Source of the DNA: Domibacillus robiginosus
GTDB lineage: Bacteria > Bacillota > Bacilli > Bacillales > Domibacillaceae
Length of the DNA: 64,000 bases
Reading direction: 5' to 3'
Assembly (NCBI RefSeq): GCF_000966195.1
Contig: NZ_LAHL01000040.1
Location: 1-64,000 of the forward strand
Of this stretch, positions 36,501 through 43,072 are shown piece after piece. The notes beneath the pieces are model-generated. The model made no database searches and was not told the DNA's origin. It saw only the letters and a list, made by a program, of their open reading frames with translations. Position 1 is the stretch's first letter. Every line of letters begins with the position of its first letter. A program made the translations under genes and the position numbers.

Positions 36501-37363
36501 GGCTTTTTCTCAAATAAAATCCGCTCCAAATCCGGATTGGCCGCCAGCCCGTCTTCTAAATGCTTAAACCCCTGGCGCAGACGCTTCACCTGGCTCAGCG
36601 TCGCAAAGTTGCTGAAAATCACTTCTTTTTGCGATGTGTGAAACTGCTGTTTTCGCGCGCGATCCGCCATCGGGCCGCTCAGTTCAATTTCAACCGTTCC
36701 CGCACCGCGGCTTGCTTTTAATACCTTCCCTGCATCCTGATCCATTCCCCTGAACTTTACACTCAGGTCTTTGAGCAGCTTCCATTCCGGTTCCTTCAGC
36801 CGGCAGCCTGTCAGCGTGACCCGGCTAAAGTCTCCGTTAAAGGTCATGCCCGCATAAGCTGCGGTGATATCCGGAATATCCGCATCCCGCTCCTGGATCG
36901 TCAAATACCCTTCCCAGCTGGCAATCCGCTTTTTCACATAGTCCGAGCTTTCTTTCGCAACCGGCATGTCATGAATCGCTCGAAGCAGATCAAGCGGCAT
37001 TTCTCTTCGTGTTTCCTGAAACGTGATCGTAGCTGGACGTCGCCAGTTTGTTCGCACCGGTGTGTGTGCTGCACGTGCGGTCACATTTGTCGCAATAAAC
37101 CGGTCTTTTTCCGCCACGCAGTGCAGCACAATGACCGCATTGCCGCTCGCTGCCGCCAGCCGTTTGTTTGCCTGATTATCAAAAAATAGGGCAACAGAAA
37201 GAAGCCGGTCCGCAGACGGCGGATATTTTTCTATATAAACCGTAAACGACGCCTCCAACGAAAAAAACGAGCGCTCCTCCAGCCCGAGCTCCCGCATTTT
37301 ATCCTTTGCTCTATTCGTCAGCGTCAATGGACATCTGTATGTTTTCAAGCTTGTTTGAATCAT
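33587..37363 (-). CDS. SF1 (Upf1/DNA2-like) helicase with long coiled-coil insertion
   Basis: 1258 residues from ATG 37363, behind AGGTGA; the longer frame to 37423 would start at or before the transcription start expected from TGCTATAAT. Helicase motifs are complete: Walker A QGPPGTGKTTVIS, SQSNLAVDNAL (Ia), DVVIIDEVSKATPPELLLP (II), VGDHHQLPP (III), AIQYRMHESI (IV), TVDRFQGMEMDVIILSMVRN (V) and RRLNVALSRARELLVLVG (VI). About 500 mostly heptad-patterned residues separate Ia from II. Motif II has DEVS in place of the more usual DEAS/DEAA. The N-terminal 300 residues are not recognised. Such proteins occur in repair, RNA surveillance and anti-phage systems. With its partner gene at 32826-33581 it is an island of nucleic-acid function among surface-protein genes. 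Confidence 0.9.
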   Translation of the reverse strand: MIQTSLKTYRCPLTLTNRAKDKMRELGLEERSFFSLEASFTVYIEKYPPSADRLLSVALFFDNQANKRLAAASGNAVIVLHCVAEKDRFIATNVTARAAHTPVRTNWRRPATITFQETRREMPLDLLRAIHDMPVAKESSDYVKKRIASWEGYLTIQERDADIPDITAAYAGMTFNGDFSRVTLTGCRLKEPEWKLLKDLSVKFRGMDQDAGKVLKASRGAGTVEIELSGPMADRARKQQFHTSQKEVIFSNFATLSQVKRLRQGFKHLEDGLAANPDLERILFEKKPPLRPPKKLGALQFHNRLNEFQQRAVTGAMEAEDLYVIQGPPGTGKTTVISEICLQNARAGLRTLVASQSNLAVDNALGRLLANKDIRILRVGRTESIEEEGKKFIEENVGQYWKDHTLQEVSTQFKARKAREAALEAEWAENEREQERLKPILVETEAAVAAKAEAAGKYEEGQAALQTQKQQLRKVEEEEQSLQKHEEEIDRALQPLAAAIEQDEAFLENEPGIEDIERQWHDLQKEREALQHSVACEELEENIGRKQQAIQEAKAKAEQLSQVLERAEAVYEKASAVKRIDALKWMMLEQNLERSARVLQLLEELDDLRGEMDQITKLKAYNDQLNKAISYMEGLLARYNVPFAELQQRAGRASSSHSADEIDQFLNGLRSALKSQPNLEPGRGAKFLEGLYVRRQSIWRRAKRFRPYEEYKQRAQDAFLFLKRNVIEQLRQKHADERTAYETMRGTIEQQAELDALQQKYNQMVSLAAPVPNAKEALDQQETKALLLEKKKRQLEETQQRLEESRLEQAQKAAEMEETAQKRAQIEAQIKELQNTIHEKEKELAPLEEILDTNPEAEHEEVLKQMASLSFTHESLKQERQRLPLFQSIQGEWLSLLQEASEHDLDEIRKLYVKHANVIGTTCVASARKDFIDNYPVFDVVIIDEVSKATPPELLLPMLKGKKVILVGDHHQLPPLLGNDTLEETLQELAEANKEFAGKTELKGLLEESLFERLFKSVPETNKTMLAIQYRMHESIMETITPFYEREKDRLQCGLPDSDAARDHRLESPLVRRENHLLWIDMPNEPAFFEERMKGGKSLYNPAELREIGSLLKELDEATAQAKEAGRMNADEKKSIGVISFYGEQVKKLNRLIEQELGLHHLTIRTGTVDRFQGMEMDVIILSMVRNHQNKHDDIGFARDYRRLNVALSRARELLVLVGSTTMFTERTKQASTKGMYKHVLDTAKRQNGVRMLEESRG

Positions 37364-37411
37364 TGGTTCACCTGCTTCATTACATATAAAAGCTTGTTCT
37401 TCCATCCTTTC

Positions 37412-37420
37412 ATTATAGCA
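37412..37420 (-). promoter_or_regulatory. extended -10 promoter of the helicase operon
   Basis: TGCTATAAT on the minus strand (TATAAT at 37412-37417), about 50 bases before the chosen start. Confidence 0.55.
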
Positions 37421-37502
37421 CAATCTGGATACAATTTTTCAGGGAACCCTCTCCTGGAAAACCCTTTACCTGCCTTTTTTTCACCTGTGCATAAAACAAA
37501 GC

Positions 37503-37537
37503 AAAAAGCAGAAGGGGGGTGTCCCTTCTGCTTTTTT
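37503..37537 (-). terminator. terminator of the SLH gene at 37549
   Basis: AAAAAGCAGAAGGG and its complement form a long stem with flanking A and T runs, just past the stop codon. Confidence 0.85.
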
Positions 37538-37548
37538 ACAGCCGTCGA

Positions 37549-38610
37549 TTACTGAATTTTAACGAGCTCTACCTTCGTAATGCCTTCAAAGATGACTTTT
37601 ATCAAACCAACGTTTGGTGCATAGTAATCCACACCGCCATCATCTGCAGTCACTTCAATAACGTTACGGAATGTTCCGGCCTTTGTTGTGATCGTTTTTG
37701 TTGTGGACGTAATTTCATACGTGTGTACAAACCCTTGATAACCGATGCTCCACTTCTGTCCTACTTTTACCGGATATTTTAACATCATCCATGATTCTGA
37801 CTCGGGGTAGCCGAAGTAATATCCTTTACTGTCTTCTTTTTCTACAATCGAATACGCATTTTTTGTTCCTTCATATACATTCCACAGGTTCCACTCAAAG
37901 TATTTTTTGCCTGAAAATTTATACGAGTAGCTGCCCATATCATCGGAATCATAATAGTAGGTTTTGTTTTTATCCTTTACATAGCTCACGCGGGCTGGCG
38001 GTAATTCTACTTTGAAGTCGTCATTTAACGCTCTTGCTAGAAAAGCGGAAAATTGAGACCGTGTCACTTTCACATTCGGTCGGAACGTATTGTCTTCGTA
38101 ACCCGACGTCAGGTTTTCCGCGATGATTCTTTTAATATGCGGATAGCTGGCCATGGAAGACGAAACGTCCGTAAAAGGAGCCGCTGCTTCTTTTGTAAGA
38201 CCGAATGCTCTTGATAAAAAGATCGCCATTTGCCCGCGCGTGACCGCTTCATTCGGATGATAGCGTCCATCCGGATAACCACTAATAATTCCGCGGGCTG
38301 CCGCCGAAGCAATATAGCCGCTCGCTTTTTGATCAGCTCCTACATCCGGAAACTTCGTCGCTTTTTGCGTGCCATCAAGTCCCAATACCCGTCCAATCAT
38401 AATGGCCGCTGCTGCTCTTGTTACCTGTCCGTCCGGCTGAAATGTTCCATCCGGGTAGCCAGAAATAATTGATTTGCTCTCTAAATACATCATTTCTTTG
38501 TAAAAACGCTGGCTTTCACTTAAATCATGGAAGGATGCCGCTTTCACGCTTACATGGAACCCGCCAACGACACAGAAACAGATCGTTAGCATCAATAAAA
38601 ACTTTTTCAC
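37549..38610 (-). CDS. SLH protein with recurrent C-terminal domain, copy A
   Basis: 353 residues from GTG 38610 behind AAGGAGAG. Signal peptide MKKFLLMLTICFCVVGGFHVSVKAA. Three SLH domains to about residue 205 (LSESQRFYKEMMYLESKSIISGYPDGTF; FPDVGADQKASGYIASAAARG; FTDVSSSMASYPHIKRIIAEN). Residues 215-353 form the domain shared with the SH3b protein at 30513-31235 (LKYPVKVGQKWSIGYQGFVHTYEIT; DYYAPNVGLIKVIFEG). Copy B at 41386-42447 differs at only 14 of 353 residues, clustered at the ends; the middle (about residues 90-255) is identical. The pair therefore arose by recent duplication or is kept alike by gene conversion. Confidence 0.9.
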   Translation of the reverse strand: MKKFLLMLTICFCVVGGFHVSVKAASFHDLSESQRFYKEMMYLESKSIISGYPDGTFQPDGQVTRAAAAIMIGRVLGLDGTQKATKFPDVGADQKASGYIASAAARGIISGYPDGRYHPNEAVTRGQMAIFLSRAFGLTKEAAAPFTDVSSSMASYPHIKRIIAENLTSGYEDNTFRPNVKVTRSQFSAFLARALNDDFKVELPPARVSYVKDKNKTYYYDSDDMGSYSYKFSGKKYFEWNLWNVYEGTKNAYSIVEKEDSKGYYFGYPESESWMMLKYPVKVGQKWSIGYQGFVHTYEITSTTKTITTKAGTFRNVIEVTADDGGVDYYAPNVGLIKVIFEGITKVELVKIQ

Positions 38611-38844
38611 TTTTTTCTCTCCTTAAACTTATGTATGCGGGATAAATATCCTTAATATAAATTCGTCATTTCTCCTTTATCCCCTGCTATTTTCTTGTTT
38701 TCTTTTACAAAACCCGTTGAGGTAATTTAATCCATTTTGTTAAAAAATGGATTAAATCCTGCTTCATTATTATCAAAGCTGCTTTGTTTTCAAAACCGCG
38801 CTGACTTCCCCATATAAAAAAGCATGATCATAATGAAGCAAGCT
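38611..38844. other. intergenic region with an AT-rich hairpin
   Basis: ATTTAATCCATTTT and its complement (38725-38757) form an inverted repeat with a short loop upstream of copy A. It lacks a U-run and may be an operator or a stability element. No gene seen. Confidence 0.4.
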
Positions 38845-38880
38845 AAAGGGCTGCCGAGGAAACCCCCGACAGCCCTTTGT
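38845..38880 (-). terminator. terminator of the GHL10 gene
   Basis: AAAGGGCTGTCGGGGG / CCTCGGCAGCCCTTT on the minus strand, immediately after the stop codon at 38885. Confidence 0.8.
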
Positions 38881-38884
38881 TTGA

Positions 38885-40990
38885 TTATTTTTCTGAATAC
38901 TCTTCTTCAACTGAAGCCGCTTCGTATCCGATGCGCAGCGTTGGATCAAGTGCCCGCGCTAAAAAGACCGCAAAGTCAGCACGAATGATACTAAGCTGTG
39001 AGCCAAACTGGCCATTCTCCATCCCCTGTGCAATGCCTCTTGTTATAAGCGCCCGCTGTGCCTGGGAAGCAGCATTTCCATACTCATACCCGAACGCCCG
39101 GCTGATCATCAGCGCCATTTCTCCACGTGTTACCTGACCGTACGGCTTAAACGAGCCATCCTTATAGCCAGAAAAAATCTTCCGGTCCACGGCTGACTGA
39201 ATGTATCCCGACGCAAACATGCCTGAACCAACATCTGTGAACATACTTGCCCGCTTTGTTCCATCGAGATTCAGCGCTCGTCCAATCATCGCCGCTGCTT
39301 CTGCCCGTGTCACTGTCTGGCCTGGCTGAAAATAGCCGTTTTCATCACCCTGTGTAATGCCCCGTTTGGCTAAAAGAGACACTTCTTTGTACGCTCGGTG
39401 GGAAGCTGGCACATCGGCAAAAGAGCCGTTACTGCCTTCTCTCACGACAAACGCCGAGCTGCTTTCCACACCCGTCGCCGAAACTGCCTTCACTCCATAC
39501 GTATAGGTGCTGCCGGCAGAAGCTGTTTTATCCGTAAATACCGTATTGCCTTTTGTATTATAAACAACATCTACAATATTACGTGGATCTTCATAAGAGC
39601 CTTCCGTGTTTCCAGTAAAACGGTAAATCACATATTTGCGCGGCTGCTTTGCATTTTGATCCTGGATCGAAATGGTTCTGCCTGCCGCTTCTTTTTTCAC
39701 CCTAACGGCTGTCGGCTTTGCCGGCACAGACCCATCCTTCCATGGTACAGCCGGTGTTACTGCCGTATAGTTATAAAGATTCTGCTTTACAATTGTTGCG
39801 TAACCAAGTGTATTCTTCTGGATGCTCTTTAGTGAAAAGTGCATCTGTCCATCCGCTGTGCCGTTTGCGCGGTTGGATGAAATCTGATTTGGAAGCTCCA
39901 TTTTATCCTTCCATGTCGCATCTGCCGTGTCTACACCGACTTTGTAATCCGCTATACCAATGTAAAGGTTCACCGGATGCGTCTTCGCGTACGTGTTTAC
40001 TTCCTTGCTCCACCAGTTCAACAGCGTGTTGTACCGGGCAGCCGCCATGTTTTTCGACCAGTAAACCTGAGGCGTAATATAATCGATTGTCCCGTTTTTG
40101 ATCCAGGTTCTTGTATCTGCATATAAATCATCATAGTTATTTACACCGGCTGTTGTCGCACTGCCGGTCGGGTCAAGAGACTGATTGCGCCAGACGCCAA
40201 ATGGAGAAATACCGAACTGTACATGCGGCTTTGTTGTTTTAATCGCCGAATACAAATTTTTCACAAGCTGATTCACATTATTCCGGCGCCAGTCAGCGAC
40301 ATTTTTGAATGAACCGCCATACTGTTTAAACGCAGCCTGATCCGGAAACTCTTCACCTTTGATTTTGTACGGATAAAAATAATCATCCATATGAACTGCA
40401 TCGATATCATACTTTGACACCAGTTCTTTCACAGAGTCCACCAGGTAGTTCTGCACAGCCGGAATACCCGGGTTTAAATAATATTGCTTTCCATACTTCA
40501 CGACCCAGCCCGGATTTTTCCGTGCCACATTATTCGGTGACAGGCTTGCTAGATCCTGACTCGGCATCGTCACACGGTACGGATTCATCCAGGCATGCAG
40601 CTCCATGCCGCGCTTGTGGGCTTCCTCCACCATAATCTTCAGCGGATCATAGCCGGGATTTGTTCCCTGCTTTTTCCCCGTTATATAAGCAGACCATGGC
40701 GCGAGGCTTGATGAATACAGTGCATCGCTCGTCGGCTTTACCTGAAAAATGACCGTATTAAAACGGCTTGCTTTTAACTGATCAAGTGTCTGGCGTGCCC
40801 ATGCTGTATATTGCGCCGCCGTCATTCCTGCCTTCATATCGCTATTCTGAACCGTCGCAATCCATGCTGCCCGCATTTCTCTTTTGGGAAGCGGTGCTGA
40901 TGCTGCCTCGCTTTTCTGCGGAAGCATGGAAATGCACAAGACTGCCATCATCAAAATGGATAGTATTACTTTAAAACTATTTTTTCTCAC
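38885..40990 (-). CDS. GHL10-type (YngK-like) glycoside hydrolase with C-terminal SLH domains
   Basis: 701 residues. Signal peptide RKNSFKVILSILMMAVLCISMLPQKSEA. The catalytic-like TIM barrel (about 33-400) has EMRAAWIATVQNSDM, FNTVIFQVKPTSDALYSS, LHAWMNPYRV, DIDAVHMDDYFYPY, FGISPFGVWRN and DYITPQVYWSKN; the acidic residues in HMDDYFYP are candidate catalytic residues. A fibronectin-like segment (about 425-515) follows (KPTAVRVKKEAAGRTISI). The last 180 residues are three SLH domains. The family is thought to act on glycans, but substrates are largely uncharacterised. A wall-bound glycan-processing enzyme is expected. It lies between the two near-identical SLH genes. Confidence 0.9.
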   Translation of the reverse strand: MRKNSFKVILSILMMAVLCISMLPQKSEAASAPLPKREMRAAWIATVQNSDMKAGMTAAQYTAWARQTLDQLKASRFNTVIFQVKPTSDALYSSSLAPWSAYITGKKQGTNPGYDPLKIMVEEAHKRGMELHAWMNPYRVTMPSQDLASLSPNNVARKNPGWVVKYGKQYYLNPGIPAVQNYLVDSVKELVSKYDIDAVHMDDYFYPYKIKGEEFPDQAAFKQYGGSFKNVADWRRNNVNQLVKNLYSAIKTTKPHVQFGISPFGVWRNQSLDPTGSATTAGVNNYDDLYADTRTWIKNGTIDYITPQVYWSKNMAAARYNTLLNWWSKEVNTYAKTHPVNLYIGIADYKVGVDTADATWKDKMELPNQISSNRANGTADGQMHFSLKSIQKNTLGYATIVKQNLYNYTAVTPAVPWKDGSVPAKPTAVRVKKEAAGRTISIQDQNAKQPRKYVIYRFTGNTEGSYEDPRNIVDVVYNTKGNTVFTDKTASAGSTYTYGVKAVSATGVESSSAFVVREGSNGSFADVPASHRAYKEVSLLAKRGITQGDENGYFQPGQTVTRAEAAAMIGRALNLDGTKRASMFTDVGSGMFASGYIQSAVDRKIFSGYKDGSFKPYGQVTRGEMALMISRAFGYEYGNAASQAQRALITRGIAQGMENGQFGSQLSIIRADFAVFLARALDPTLRIGYEAASVEEEYSEK

Positions 40991-41200
40991 TTCTTCGTTT
41001 GCACCCCTGTATTTAGTATATTTTTCAACTTATTTCCTCCATTTAACCTTTTCTATCATACGATAAATGAAGGGAAAATTGGAGAATTTTATATGTTTTT
41101 ATGATAATAGTTTCAAATTGTAAGAAGGTGTTCACAAATAGGAAAACCTTTCTCTTCGTTAGTAGGAAGAGAATAGTTCTTTCATATAAATACGAAAATA
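40991..41200. other. intergenic region upstream of the GHL10 gene
   Basis: AT-rich leader for the leftward gene; no additional gene supported. Confidence 0.35.
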
Positions 41201-41234
41201 AAAAGCAGAGAACGCATAGCGCTCCCTGCTTTTG
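41201..41234 (-). terminator. terminator after the gene fragment
   Basis: GCAGGGAGCGC and GCGTTCTCTGC pair with two G-U pairs on the minus strand, flanked by AAAA and TTTTTATTTT. Confidence 0.75.
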
Positions 41235-41243
41235 TTCACTTGA

Positions 41244-41376
41244 TTATTTTGCGTTTCCCGAAAATTCTTTGGTATTTCCACCAATCAGAACAGATTCATC
41301 GTATGAAGCAAGACCTGATTTTACGGAAATTTTAGTGTTGCCATCTGGACTCGCCACACTAAAGCTGCTTTTTTAT
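41244..41376 (-). pseudogene. orphan C-terminal gene fragment
   Basis: Between the stop of SLH copy B and a terminator lies a leftward frame of about 43 codons without a start (SSFSVASPDGNTKISVKSGL ... IGGNTKEFSGNAK, stop 41244-41246). It reads like the end of a beta-rich surface protein. The simplest account is that the duplicated SLH gene replaced the front of an older gene and left its tail and terminator. Confidence 0.45.
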
Positions 41377-41385
41377 TACTATGCA

Positions 41386-42447
41386 TTATTGAATTTTCGT
41401 CAGTTCGACCTTCGTGATACCTTCAAAGATAACTTTAATGAGACCGACGTTTGGCGCGTAGTAATCCACGCCTCCATCATCTGCGGTTACTTCGATGACG
41501 TTACGGAATGTGCCAGCCTTTGTTGTGATTGTTTTTTTCGTAGACGTAATTTCATACGTATGTACAAACCCCTGGTAACCGATACTCCACCTCTGGCCTA
41601 CTTTTACCGGATATTTCAACATCATCCATGACTCTGACTCAGGGTAGCCGAAGTAATACCCTTTGCTGTCTTCCTTTTCTACAATGGAATATGTGTTTTT
41701 TGTTCCTTCATATACATTCCACAGATTCCATTCAAAATACTTTTTGCCTGAAAATTTATACGAGTAGCTGCCCATATCATCCGAATCATAATAGTAGGTT
41801 TTGTTTTTATCCTTTACATAGCTCACCCGGGCTGGCGGTAACTCTACTTTAAAGTCATCATTTAACGCTCTTGCCAGAAAAGCAGAAAATTGAGAACGTG
41901 TCACTTTCACATTCGGACGAAATGTATTGTCTTCATAGCCCGATGTCAGGTTTTCCGCAATGATTCTTTTAATATGCGGATAGCTGGCCATGGAAGACGA
42001 AACGTCCGTAAAAGGAGCCGCTGCTTCTTTTGTAAGGCCGAACGCTCTTGATAAAAAGATCGCCATCTGTCCGCGTGTGACCGCTTCATTCGGATGGTAG
42101 CGCCCATCTGGATAACCGCTAATAATTCCGCGGGCTGCCGCCGAAGCAATATAGCCGCTCGCTTTTTGATCAGCCCCTACATCTGAAAACTTCGTCGCTT
42201 TTTGCGTGCCGTCAAGCCCTAACGCCCGTCCAATCATAATGGCCGCGGCTGCTCTTGTCACCTGTCCATCAGGTTGAAACGTTCCATCCGGGTAGCCGGA
42301 AATAATTGCTTTGCCTTCTAAATACATCATTTCTTTGTAAAAACGCTGGCTTTCACTTAAATCATTGAAGGCCGCTGCTTTCACGTTTACTTGGAACCCG
42401 CCAACGATACAAAAACAAATCGTTAGCGTCAATAAAAACTTTTTCAC
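41386..42447 (-). CDS. SLH protein with recurrent C-terminal domain, copy B
   Basis: 353 residues from GTG 42447 behind AAAGGAGAG. Same plan as copy A at 37549-38610: signal peptide (MKKFLLTLTICFCIVGGFQVNVKAA), three SLH domains and the C-terminal domain found also in the SH3b protein. Differences from copy A are in the signal peptide, the first SLH domain and four positions of the last domain (for example EGTKNTYS, GQRWS, STKKT, VELTKIQ). It is followed by an orphan fragment of another gene instead of by its own terminator. Confidence 0.9.
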   Translation of the reverse strand: MKKFLLTLTICFCIVGGFQVNVKAAAFNDLSESQRFYKEMMYLEGKAIISGYPDGTFQPDGQVTRAAAAIMIGRALGLDGTQKATKFSDVGADQKASGYIASAAARGIISGYPDGRYHPNEAVTRGQMAIFLSRAFGLTKEAAAPFTDVSSSMASYPHIKRIIAENLTSGYEDNTFRPNVKVTRSQFSAFLARALNDDFKVELPPARVSYVKDKNKTYYYDSDDMGSYSYKFSGKKYFEWNLWNVYEGTKNTYSIVEKEDSKGYYFGYPESESWMMLKYPVKVGQRWSIGYQGFVHTYEITSTKKTITTKAGTFRNVIEVTADDGGVDYYAPNVGLIKVIFEGITKVELTKIQ

Positions 42448-42981
42448 TTGTTTCTCTCCTTTTAATGCATATGTATAGGATAAACATCCTAAATTGTGCT
42501 ATTCGGCATCTTCCTTCTATTCCCTTCTTTTTTTCTTACTTTTCTCAGGAAAATGAGCCGGTATTTTAGAGAAGTTTCATGTCGCCTTTTTCCCTGCCTG
42601 TTTAATTCAACTGTATTCTTCAAATCAATCCCATTTATCAATATTTCTCTAAACAATTTTTCCTTCTAGGTGTTGCACTCAATGTTACACTTCGTCATCG
42701 ATAACTAATGAATTGTATTCCACCTAAGATATAATCAATACATTGATTAAGGTATCGAAAATATTATACTTTTTTAAAATTTTATTTCTCCTGTCACCAA
42801 TGACCTTAGTACTCTTTTTTTAGTGAAACTATAATCCACATGTATTATAAATCGACTTCCCCGAATATAATTTAATTGCTTATTCAACAGGTTACCTCTG
42901 CTTAAAAATCTATCTTTATCAACTTTACTAGTAGTTTTCTTTTAAATAGTATATAAAAACCTCATTATCTCTTTTCATAAA
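42448..42981. other. long intergenic region, no gene
   Basis: About 530 AT-rich bases between SLH copy B and the terminator of the S-layer-like gene. The first 30 bases resemble the leader of copy A ('ggataaa-atcct'). No reading frame with a start and ribosome binding site was found. Confidence 0.4.
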
Positions 42982-43014
42982 AAAATAAGAAGCCCTTTAA
43001 GGGCTTCTTATTTT
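42982..43014 (-). terminator. terminator of the S-layer-like gene
   Basis: AAAATAAGAAGCCCTT and its exact complement form a perfect palindromic hairpin, flanked by A and T runs, about 60 bases after the stop. Confidence 0.88.
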
Positions 43015-43072
43015 CGAAATTTAACACCTCAGTATAAACGGGATTCTTTACCGCTACTCTATCGGGTTAAAC

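Noticed and set aside
34745-36517. Several long plus-strand frames opposite the helicase
   Set aside because: Antisense shadows of the high-GC helicase gene, whose motifs are complete on the minus strand.
37549-42447. Composite transposon formed by the SLH copies
   Set aside because: The repeats are ordinary SLH genes without transposase, terminal inverted repeats or target duplications.
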